Positions 1 through 5,653 of a DNA stretch of 6,930 bases are shown piece after piece (position 1 is the first letter of the stretch; every line of letters begins with the position of its first letter). Source of the stretch: Bacteroidales bacterium UBA3709 (lineage in GTDB: Bacteria > Bacteroidota > Bacteroidia > Bacteroidales > UBA932). The stretch is from contig DFIA01000004.1 of the NCBI GenBank assembly GCA_002372015.1, positions 1 through 6,930 on the forward strand. The letters are read 5' to 3'. The translations under genes were made by a program, and so were the position numbers. The notes beneath the pieces are model-generated. The model ran no database searches and had not been told where the DNA came from. It worked only from the letters and a program-made list of their open reading frames with translations.

Positions 1-24
1 TTCTATTCTATTCTATTCTATTCT
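1..24. repeat. Pentanucleotide tandem repeat (TTCTA)n at window edge
   Basis: The window opens with four perfect copies of TTCTA followed by a partial fifth copy (TTCT). The array runs off the left edge, so its full copy number is unknown. No ORF on either strand clearly spans it here. It lies about 185 bp upstream of the methyltransferase start. A five-base unit would shift a reading frame, or change promoter spacing, if the copy number varied. That is only a possibility, because the array is short on the visible side. Confidence 0.75.
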
Positions 25-133
25 TCGACTACATTACTCTCCGTATATTTCAGGTTATATCGATTATATTCAGTTATCATTTAAAGATGTCTGAGTTGAG
101 TATATGCCGTTTATGTTTCAAAAGACAATATAC

Positions 134-155
134 AAAATTATCGCCGAATAATTTT
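134..155. promoter_or_regulatory. Inverted repeat upstream of methyltransferase gene (candidate operator or hairpin)
   Basis: The arms AAAATTAT (134-141) and ATAATTTT (148-155) are perfect 8-bp reverse complements around the 6-bp spacer CGCCGA. The site lies roughly 45-65 bp upstream of the start point implied by the candidate -7 box at 187-194, where an activator would typically bind. It could instead be an AT-rich hairpin ending a transcript that enters from the left. The symmetry is seen directly; the function is inferred. Confidence 0.35.
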
Positions 156-186
156 AGTTGCCTCATTTTAGCTTATCGTTTTTTTT

Positions 187-194
187 TACATTTG
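187..194 (+). promoter_or_regulatory. Candidate Bacteroidetes -7 promoter element for the methyltransferase gene
   Basis: TACATTTG matches the Bacteroidetes primary sigma factor -7 consensus TAnnTTTG at every fixed position. It ends 14 bp before the ATG at 209, giving a very short leader. No good TTTG -33 box sits at the expected spacing of about 20 bp. The closest TTG (158-160) is 26 bp upstream, so the call rests on the -7 element alone. Confidence 0.45.
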
Positions 195-208
195 TGAAAA
201 ATAGAATT

Positions 209-1291
209 ATGGATTTGAAATCTCCATTGAAAGATAAATATTCAAAAGATAAGAGAAGTATTCTCGATGCTCAGCGGGCGGCTCAAGAAATAGCTTTTGC
301 TCCAATTGTGTTTCAGGCTTCAAGAATGATGCTTAAACTGGGAATATTTCAGGCATTGCAAGACAACGCAGATGGTCTTACAATTGAAGAAATAGCAGCG
401 AAAACAAAACTTTCCCAATATGCTGTAAAGGTACTGGTGGAAGCATCGCTTTCTATCGGAACAGTTATAGTTAAGGGGAATCGCTTTTTTCTGACTAAAA
501 CCGGTTGGTATTTACTTACAGACAAAATGACCAGAGTTAACATAGACTTTGTTAATGATGTTAACTATTTAGGTTTCTTTAATTTGGAAGAAAGCTTAAA
601 AGAGGGGATACCGGCCGGTCTTAAAGCTTTGGGAGATTGGCCTACGATATATGAAGGTTTGAAATATTTGGAAGAACCAGCCAAGAGCAGCTGGTTTGCC
701 TTTGATCACTTTTATTCAGATAATTCTTTTGAAAAAGCCTTGAAAATTGTATTTGCCGCTTCTGTAGGCAGACTACTGGATATAGGAGGCAATACCGGTA
801 AATTCTCTCTCAAATGTGTAGGGTATTCAGATAAGGTAGAAGTTACTGTAATGGATTTGCCGGGGCAGTTAGATATGCTTAAAGAGAATGTACGAGGTAA
901 GGCAGGAGCGGAGAGAATATCCGTTTGCCCAAAGAATGTACTAAAAGACAATGATTATCCAACCGGCTATGACGTTGTTTGGATGAGCCAGTTTTTAGAT
1001 TGTTTTAGCGAAGAGGAAATTTTCCGTATCGTATCTAACGCAAAGCGTTGCATAAACCCTAATGGCAGGCTTATGATAATGGAAACATTTTGGGATAGGC
1101 AACAATACGAAACAGCTGCCTATTGCCTTACCATGACCAGCCTGTATTTTACGGCTATTGCTAATGGTAATTCCAAAATGTATCATAGCGAAGATATGAT
1201 AAAAATACTTGGAAAAGCAGGCTGGAAACTTAATGCAATTCATTCAGATGTAGGAAAGTATGGCCATACTATTCTCGAATGTATTTTATAA
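209..1291 (+). CDS. Class I SAM-dependent methyltransferase with N-terminal winged-helix domain (O-methyltransferase-like)
   Basis: This is predicted to transfer a methyl group from S-adenosylmethionine to a small molecule in the cytoplasm. At 360 residues it has the two-part build of plant and polyketide-type O-methyltransferases. Residues about 28-105 form a winged-helix dimerisation domain (LGIFQAL, then LTIEEIAAKTKLS, then FFLTKTGWYLL). A Rossmann methyltransferase domain runs from about 185 to the end, with SAM motif I LLDIGGNTGKF (189-199), the acidic motif II residue in VMDLPGQ (D216) and a motif IV-like stretch DVVWMSQFLDCF (255-266). The start at 209 was preferred over an in-frame TTG at 158, because the 17 extra residues are low-complexity and the candidate promoter lies between the two. 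The sequence resembles, from memory, methyltransferases found in Bacteroidetes aryl-polyene/flexirubin pigment clusters. No other gene of such a cluster is visible here, so the substrate is unknown. The next gene starts 11 bp downstream and is probably co-transcribed. Confidence 0.88.
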   Translation: MDLKSPLKDKYSKDKRSILDAQRAAQEIAFAPIVFQASRMMLKLGIFQALQDNADGLTIEEIAAKTKLSQYAVKVLVEASLSIGTVIVKGNRFFLTKTGWYLLTDKMTRVNIDFVNDVNYLGFFNLEESLKEGIPAGLKALGDWPTIYEGLKYLEEPAKSSWFAFDHFYSDNSFEKALKIVFAASVGRLLDIGGNTGKFSLKCVGYSDKVEVTVMDLPGQLDMLKENVRGKAGAERISVCPKNVLKDNDYPTGYDVVWMSQFLDCFSEEEIFRIVSNAKRCINPNGRLMIMETFWDRQQYETAAYCLTMTSLYFTAIANGNSKMYHSEDMIKILGKAGWKLNAIHSDVGKYGHTILECIL

Positions 1292-1302
1292 ACTATCATA
1301 CT

Positions 1303-2451
1303 ATGAAAAAGACAAATTTGTTTATTCTAATCTTATTGGTGCCGATAGCGGCATTTGGACAACTTTCAGACAGAGCTCAGCAGGTAGCGAGGCAGCATAT
1401 TGAAGCATTACTGCGTGATGCAGGAGATGATAAAAAAGTAGATTTGTATGCAACATCTGATGTAGATGGAGACGGAGAGGAAGACTTGGTGCTTGCCAGT
1501 TTTGATTTTAAACATATAAAAGCATATTCGTTGATTGACGATAAGGCTGTTCCTAAGCCTATTGAACTTACAAATCAGCAACTTGAAGTTTTGAAAGACA
1601 CAGAAAAAATGTCTTATGGCACATTATTTTTTATTCTTCAAGATTTGCAGTTGGATGCAGACGATCATATTAATAAATTAGAACCGATTATACTCTGGCG
1701 AGCAAACTTTTCTAAGAATAAGTTTAGTAGGGGCTTGGATGGTTCCGAAAATACGACAGATTTACAGGAATTTGAGCGATATACAAAAATGGTTTTTAAG
1801 CCTCATGTTGGAGATGTTGTTTTTACAGGAAAAGTTCCTTCTGAAAGTGAGTATTACGATCATGATATCGTTTGGAAGATGAAAGATCCCGAATTTATAA
1901 AAACAGAATTTAGAGGTTATACACCTGAAGAAGTGTCGCCTATTCTTTTTAAGGCAGATTTTAGAGATTATATAGGCCTACTGAATTTTAGTCGTTGGAG
2001 AAAAGGAGAACCTGTTAGCAAAGTTAGTCAGGATATCAAGGATTTGATATCGCAGTATTATGGAGGAGAAACAATTATAGGTATTCGTTATGTGGCAGAC
2101 TGTAAAGTTTATGATAGGCAGTGGTATAGAGTTGTATTTAAGCGTAATGGCTATATGAGTCATTATGCTTTGGTAGCAATCTTGGAGGGTAGGGTTGTAG
2201 CTGTATGGGACGAATATGTGGATTTACAAGCTCACGGTGCATCCGCCTCAGATGTTTGGTATGGTGGAAGCCTATCAGAGTTTTGGGATTGGAAACAAAC
2301 AGAATTTATGGCTATGTGGACCAGCAAAAAAGGGCTGGAGATTCTTTTAAGATGGCCTTCATTAGAGGGATTCCATTACAGCATTGTGAGAGAGGTAGGA
2401 GGTAAGCTGGTGGCGGCAATTGATGATTACCAGTATCTTATGGCATATTAA
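1303..2451 (+). CDS. Secreted protein of unknown function with an acidic DxDxDG calcium-loop motif
   Basis: I do not recognise the family. The 382-residue product starts with a clear type I signal peptide (two lysines, the hydrophobic run LFILILLVPIAAF, then FG before Q20). Cleavage would leave an N-terminal Gln, which fits the Bacteroidetes Q-rule for pyroglutamate-capped exported proteins. Residues 53-61 (DVDGDGEED) match the DxDxDGxxD calcium-binding loop seen in EF-hand-like, FG-GAP and VCBS proteins. Only one clear copy is present. The C-terminal part, about 250-380, is rich in aromatic residues (YYGGETIIGIRYVADC, WYGGSLSEFWDW). There is no lipobox and no sorting domain, so periplasm is the likely location. 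The ATG at 1303 was chosen over one at 1279 because it starts the signal peptide directly and avoids overlapping the methyltransferase. The 11-bp gap suggests an operon with that gene, although the functional link is not obvious. Confidence 0.8.
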   Translation: MKKTNLFILILLVPIAAFGQLSDRAQQVARQHIEALLRDAGDDKKVDLYATSDVDGDGEEDLVLASFDFKHIKAYSLIDDKAVPKPIELTNQQLEVLKDTEKMSYGTLFFILQDLQLDADDHINKLEPIILWRANFSKNKFSRGLDGSENTTDLQEFERYTKMVFKPHVGDVVFTGKVPSESEYYDHDIVWKMKDPEFIKTEFRGYTPEEVSPILFKADFRDYIGLLNFSRWRKGEPVSKVSQDIKDLISQYYGGETIIGIRYVADCKVYDRQWYRVVFKRNGYMSHYALVAILEGRVVAVWDEYVDLQAHGASASDVWYGGSLSEFWDWKQTEFMAMWTSKKGLEILLRWPSLEGFHYSIVREVGGKLVAAIDDYQYLMAY

Positions 2452-2482
2452 TTTTGTATATCTGCTAATGCTTTGCAGTATG

Positions 2483-3412
2483 TTAATTGATAGCCGTTTT
2501 GTTATGCGGCTTAACTGCAGATACATACACAAGTAGCACTACGTTCATCATAAGAGCATAGATTATCGCCGGTATTGCCAAAGCAGAGTTGTTGAAGATG
2601 AATGGGCTGGAAGCTATAGCTATGGCTTGTGCGGCGTTTTGCATACCAACTTCAATAACAATGGTTTTACGTTCTCTCGATTTTAATTTTGAGAGCCGTG
2701 CAAGTATGGCCGAGGCAGTAATAGAGAATAGTAATAATGTTATTACGGCAGCCCCTACAATAAACAGGTTTTCTGCTATTGTTCTACGATGCTGAATAAA
2801 GAATACGGCGGCGAGTAGCATTAGAGCAGGGAAAGCTACTTTTGATATTAGTTTGTCTGCTTTGGTTGCCCATATAGGCCATAGGCGTTTTGTAGCAGCT
2901 CCCAAGAGTATAGGTATAAACATCAGCACAATGTTTTGCATTAGAAGGTTACTTACGGGGAGGGTGAGGCCTTGCTGGGCAGATTGGGTTGCTGTTTCTG
3001 CCTCTGGAGACATAGCCTTGGATAACCCCGCAAAGGCTTCATAACCACTGCAATGATTTAGTGCAATTTGCAGAATAACAGGGATAGTAAACATGGTTAT
3101 AACGCTACTTAGCGCCGTTAGGGTAATAGACAAGGCTACATTTCCGCCGGCTATCTTGGAGAAGACATTGGACGAGCTGCCGCCGGGGCAGCAGGCTATT
3201 AAAATAATACCCACATAAAAAAGAGCTGGCAACGCAAATATGTAAGCAACTGCAAATGCAATAGCCGGTAAAATAAGTAGCTGCCCGGCCAATCCGATAA
3301 AAATAGCCGCAGGCTTTTTGAACATGGTTTGAAAATCGGCGAACTTGAGACTAAGTCCAAGTCCGTACATGAGAACTATTAGAATCGGTATAACTATGAA
3401 TATCGGGTTCAT
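2483..3412 (-). CDS. BASS-family (bile acid:sodium symporter-like) inner-membrane transporter
   Basis: This 309-residue, highly hydrophobic protein has about nine or ten membrane segments, the first near residues 3-22. It carries the family's signature elements. The unwound-helix crossover CPGGSSSN lies at 75-82, after FYVGIILIAC. S95 and T99 on the following helix fit sodium-site positions, as does Q44 in GLAGQLLILP. The second crossover EVGMQN is at 254-259, and its Glu and Gln are sodium ligands in bacterial ASBT homologues. The family couples Na+ entry to uptake of bile acids or other organic anions, and some bacterial members move pantothenate precursors or glucosinolate-like acids, so bile acid is not established as the substrate. 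Its start overlaps the stop of the upstream lipoprotein gene as TAATG, which implies translational coupling. It converges on the secreted-protein gene across a 31-bp gap that has only a weak CTGC/GCAG hairpin and no convincing terminator. Confidence 0.92.
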   Translation of the reverse strand: MNPIFIVIPILIVLMYGLGLSLKFADFQTMFKKPAAIFIGLAGQLLILPAIAFAVAYIFALPALFYVGIILIACCPGGSSSNVFSKIAGGNVALSITLTALSSVITMFTIPVILQIALNHCSGYEAFAGLSKAMSPEAETATQSAQQGLTLPVSNLLMQNIVLMFIPILLGAATKRLWPIWATKADKLISKVAFPALMLLAAVFFIQHRRTIAENLFIVGAAVITLLLFSITASAILARLSKLKSRERKTIVIEVGMQNAAQAIAIASSPFIFNNSALAIPAIIYALMMNVVLLVYVSAVKPHNKTAIN

Positions 3413-4071
3413 TATTCAGATTCAGAAATCGCATCTTCCGGAACTTTGCCTGTTAGCTCATAAAACGGTTTGAATTGCAAGTTTTCTGTGAGGAGTTCCC
3501 ATTCTTCTCCGTTATTCTTTATTTTAGAAATGAGCTCCATAAATGGTTTTACTTTATCTTCTGAAAGTAGAACATCATCTTCTTTTGTTGAGTAGTAGGA
3601 AGTTTTTGTTGTGTCGCCGCTAAATACATACTCATCCAATTCATAAAAATCGGGACCTACATAAATACTATTTTCTATTTGGAAGTACTTAGTGTAGAAA
3701 CAGCCAGTACCTGCCGACCCAGACAACATTACTATATTTCCCAATTTAGAGAAGTGAAGTTTGTAGTTTTCAGAAGCTATAAACTGTATAGAATCTGCAC
3801 CACAACAGAGCAACCAGCCACAATCTGCGGCTTCGTCTCTTATGTATAGTTCTTCTATGCCATCTGAATCAATGTCTATATAGGCATAGCCAGCACCACT
3901 CAAATCATAAATATCTTGTGAGGCCTCTTGGTTGCATAACTGTTCTACTTTATCTATATTGTGCGTGAAGATATGGATAGAAGGCTTAGGTTTAGGAGGT
4001 TGAGTGTTATTGTTATTGCAGGCACTTAGGCATAGAATTGCAGCAATAAAGAGAATTGAAAAGTTTTTCAT
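3412..4071 (-). CDS. Putative lipoprotein with acidic DxDxDG loop, coupled to the BASS transporter
   Basis: The function is not recognised. The 219-residue product begins with a lipoprotein signal: a lysine, the hydrophobic stretch FSILFIAAILC, then the lipobox LSAC with the lipidated Cys at residue 18. An Asn-rich and Pro/Lys-rich linker (NNNNTQPPKPKPS) follows. The Asp/Glu-rich export signal known from Bacteroides surface lipoproteins is absent after the Cys, so a periplasm-facing location is somewhat more likely. Residues 66-74 (DIDSDGIEE) form a DxDxDGxxE acidic loop likely to bind calcium. The mature protein has several cysteines (including C46, the CGWLLCC cluster and GTGCFY), and some may pair as disulfides. 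ATG 4071 was chosen over an in-frame ATG at 4083 because it abuts the signal peptide. The stop codon shares its last base with the transporter's ATG, so the two are probably made together. An accessory role for the transporter is inferred from this arrangement only. Confidence 0.82.
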   Translation of the reverse strand: MKNFSILFIAAILCLSACNNNNTQPPKPKPSIHIFTHNIDKVEQLCNQEASQDIYDLSGAGYAYIDIDSDGIEELYIRDEAADCGWLLCCGADSIQFIASENYKLHFSKLGNIVMLSGSAGTGCFYTKYFQIENSIYVGPDFYELDEYVFSGDTTKTSYYSTKEDDVLLSEDKVKPFMELISKIKNNGEEWELLTENLQFKPFYELTGKVPEDAISESE

Positions 4072-4094
4072 AGAATATTGCATTTTATTTGTTC

Positions 4095-4108
4095 TTGTGT
4101 TTACACAA
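4095..4108. promoter_or_regulatory. Palindrome in the divergent promoter region (candidate operator)
   Basis: TTGTGT and ACACAA are perfect 6-bp reverse complements separated by TT. The site sits in the 69-bp gap between the divergent lipoprotein and HD-domain genes. It overlaps the place where the -33 element of the HD gene would lie, about 20 bp upstream of the TATATTTG box. In the other direction its TTGTG lies a plausible distance from the lipoprotein start. A regulator bound here could control both transcription units. The symmetry is seen; binding is inferred, and no regulator gene lies beside it. Confidence 0.4.
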
Positions 4109-4127
4109 CAGAGAGCAATATAATAAT

Positions 4128-4135
4128 TATATTTG
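4128..4135 (+). promoter_or_regulatory. Candidate Bacteroidetes -7 promoter element for the HD-domain gene
   Basis: TATATTTG matches TAnnTTTG exactly and ends only 5 bp before the ATG at 4141. Transcription would then begin at or next to the start codon, producing a leaderless or nearly leaderless message. No TTTG is found at the usual -33 spacing; the palindrome TTGTGTTTACACAA occupies that region. Confidence 0.45.
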
Positions 4136-4140
4136 TGATT

Positions 4141-5241
4141 ATGGTTGATGATTTATTGCACATATATGTGGATGAAGTGCCGGATTTCTTGTATGAAATA
4201 GCAGATACACCTCATTTGCAGCGCATTAAAGGGGTAGGGATGAATTGTGGATGCGAATATACATCATTTCCATTTTTTACAGCTCTTTTGCCATATTCGC
4301 GATACACACACAGCTTGGGAGTAGGGGCTATTGTATGGAACTTTACCAAAGACCCCAAGCAGGCTATAGCCGGCTTGCTTCACGATGTAGCTTCTCCAGT
4401 CTTTGCTCATGTTATAGACTTTATGAAGGGTGATTACCTTGTGCAGGAGGCTACAGAGGGCAAAACTCATGCTATAATTTCTTCATCTGACGCCATCTGC
4501 GAGTGTTTGTCTAAAATGGGCTTGTCTGTGGCAGAAGTATCTGATTATCATATCTATCCCATAGCAGATAATAAAACTCCACAGCTCTCGGCAGATCGTT
4601 TAGAGTATTCTTTTGGCAATATATTGAACTTTCGTTTAGGTACTATGGCAGATGTAAAAAGAATGTATAGTAACCTCATAGTAGCAGATAACGAATATGG
4701 TACTTCCGAACTATCTTTTACCAACTCAACAATAGCAAGAGATTTTGCCCTCAAGGCCTTGGAATGTGGCAAAGTGTACGTTTGCGATGCAGATAGATAT
4801 GCCATGCAGTTTTTGAGTCAGATTATAGACTCGGCATTGAAGCGAGGTTTGCTTACAGAGAGTTTGCTTTACACCACAGAAAACGAGGTGATTGAAGTTC
4901 TGACCTCTGATGAGCAGGGAAAGAGAGATTGGGAACAATTTCGTAGTTTATCCCAAGCAGAAAGGTTATCGCCAGAGATAGATTTAGGTAGTTCAGCAGC
5001 AGCGTATAATTTAAGCGGTTCAACACCAGCACAGGCGTTGAAGGATTTTGCGTCAGTGCGGCATTTAAAAGATTCCATATCAGCTTATCCGATATATAAC
5101 ATAGCAGCAAAAAAACGATATATAGACCCGTTTGTGGCAGAAAAAGGTAGAGTGTCTGAACTGTTTCCAGAGTTTAAAGAGGCAGTAGATAGTTTTATCG
5201 CTATGAGTTTCAACTACAATATATTAGGAGGGAGAATCTAA
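4141..5241 (+). CDS. HD-domain phosphohydrolase (SAMHD1/dGTPase-like group)
   Basis: The 366-residue cytoplasmic protein is predicted to be a metal-dependent phosphohydrolase, plausibly acting on nucleotides. The order of elements fits the group. An N-terminal strand-helix section (LLHIYVDEVPDFLYEIAD) leads to TPHLQRIKGVG (23-33), the counterpart of the family's usual 'TPEFQRLRRIKQLG' segment. Then come YTHSLGVG with H57, LLHDVASP with H81-D82, and SADRLEYSF with D152. H57, H81, D82 and D152 correspond to the four metal ligands H...HD...D of SAMHD1. A C-terminal helical region (about 160-366) contains KKRYIDPFV and GRVSELFPEFKEA, which I recognise as typical of bacterial members. The start at ATG 4141 was preferred over 4078 because homology begins just after it and the earlier start overlaps the promoter. 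It is transcribed away from the lipoprotein/transporter pair. The substrate cannot be fixed from sequence. Confidence 0.88.
   Translation: MVDDLLHIYVDEVPDFLYEIADTPHLQRIKGVGMNCGCEYTSFPFFTALLPYSRYTHSLGVGAIVWNFTKDPKQAIAGLLHDVASPVFAHVIDFMKGDYLVQEATEGKTHAIISSSDAICECLSKMGLSVAEVSDYHIYPIADNKTPQLSADRLEYSFGNILNFRLGTMADVKRMYSNLIVADNEYGTSELSFTNSTIARDFALKALECGKVYVCDADRYAMQFLSQIIDSALKRGLLTESLLYTTENEVIEVLTSDEQGKRDWEQFRSLSQAERLSPEIDLGSSAAAYNLSGSTPAQALKDFASVRHLKDSISAYPIYNIAAKKRYIDPFVAEKGRVSELFPEFKEAVDSFIAMSFNYNILGGRI
5226..5234 (+). promoter_or_regulatory. Shine-Dalgarno-like AGGAGGGAG before a small ORF
   Basis: AGGAGG ends 9 bp before the ATG at 5241, a textbook Shine-Dalgarno position. Such sites are uncommon and usually weakly used in Bacteroidota. 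These bases also encode Gly-Gly-Arg near the end of the HD-domain protein, so the match could be a by-product of coding. Confidence 0.3.
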
Positions 5242-5327
5242 TGTCGTGGATTTCTCATGAATTGTGGTGGCTTAAATCTGAACTTGCCGTAGAATGGGAT
5301 ATAATAGGGGGATTGTTGAAGGATTGA
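5241..5327 (+). CDS. Candidate 28-residue small protein, translationally coupled to the HD gene
   Basis: A short ORF begins at an ATG that shares its first base with the HD-gene stop codon (TAATG) and follows the AGGAGGGAG stretch. It starts MSWISHELWWLKSELAVEWD, has four tryptophans, could form an amphipathic helix, and ends at TGA 5325-5327. Nothing recognisable is present. The short length and its extension into the C-depleted, G-rich tract, where TGG codons arise easily, argue for caution. It could equally be a chance ORF or the decayed remnant of a longer gene. Confidence 0.27.
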   Translation: MSWISHELWWLKSELAVEWDIIGGLLKD

Positions 5328-5490
5328 AATGGGTTTGATGCTGGTTGTATGGAATAGATATGGAGCATTGTGGAATGTGGTGGTTTTATGTGGATTGATA
5401 TGAACTTGTTGTAGTTTAGGATATGGTAGGAAAATTGTTGTAGTATGGTATGGTGATGGAATTGTTGTGCATTGATGCGGAATATTTATC
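5313..5490. repeat. Degenerate tandem-like repeat in a C-depleted, G/T-rich tract
   Basis: A core of the form TTGTTGTAG or TTGTGG, followed by ATGG-type sequence, recurs at about 5313, 5342, 5368, 5406, 5435 and 5462, with spacings of 29, 26, 38, 29 and 27 bp. The best-matched copies are 5406-5414 and 5435-5443, identical TTGTTGTAG, with 5462-5469 close behind. The plus strand is almost free of C: in 5341-5460 I count 41 G and 3 C, and in 5281-5580 only 13 C in 300 bases. Stops occur in every plus-strand frame, so the tract is not coding on that strand. Confidence 0.5.
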
Positions 5491-5653
5491 AGAGAACGAA
5501 TGTTGGGGAGTATTTTGAAGACGTATTGTTTTATAGATGTTGGATGCAGATTGTTAAATGTATAGATTGATGGTGAAACATACGGATAAAAATAAGAGTA
5601 AGAATATACTTTCTGGATTATGATAGTTATAAATGAAATTAAATAGATTTGAA
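5328..5653. other. Gene-poor, strand-asymmetric intergenic region
   Basis: About 0.3 kb separates the small ORF from the next secreted-protein gene. I see no RNA gene, no insertion sequence and no convincing rho-independent terminator. The left half holds the degenerate repeat. The right half (about 5500-5650) is AT-rich with fewer repeats and must contain the downstream gene's promoter, although no well-placed -7/-33 pair stands out. A TAGATTTG at 5644-5651 matches the -7 consensus but is too close to the ATG at 5654 to be persuasive. Read on the minus strand, the tract is C-rich and G-poor, the composition typical of Rho utilisation sites. Confidence 0.5.

Noticed and set aside
158..208. 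TTG start that would extend the methyltransferase by 17 residues
   Set aside because: The extension is low-complexity (Phe-rich), overlaps the candidate TACATTTG promoter element, and the natural family-like start MDLKSPL begins at 209.
2452..2482. Bidirectional terminator between the convergent genes
   Set aside because: Only a 4-bp CTGC/GCAG stem with a 9-base loop is visible and neither side has a proper T-run, so it is too weak to call.
2589..3044. Plus-strand ORFs opposite the transporter gene
   Set aside because: They are antisense shadows of a clear BASS-family coding region and have no recognisable features.
4078..4140. Upstream start extending the HD protein by 21 residues
   Set aside because: It overlaps the promoter region and palindrome, and family similarity begins right after the ATG at 4141.
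4264..5110. Minus-strand ORFs opposite the HD-domain gene
   Set aside because: They overlap each other and a well-supported coding region, lack homology signs and have no promoter or start context.
5313..5490. CRISPR array
   Set aside because: The repeat units are short, poorly conserved and variable in spacing, with no distinct spacers and no cas genes nearby.
5644..5651. TAGATTTG as a promoter for the secreted-protein gene at 5654
   Set aside because: It matches TAnnTTTG but ends only 2 bp before the ATG, so transcription would start inside the coding region; it is probably coincidental.
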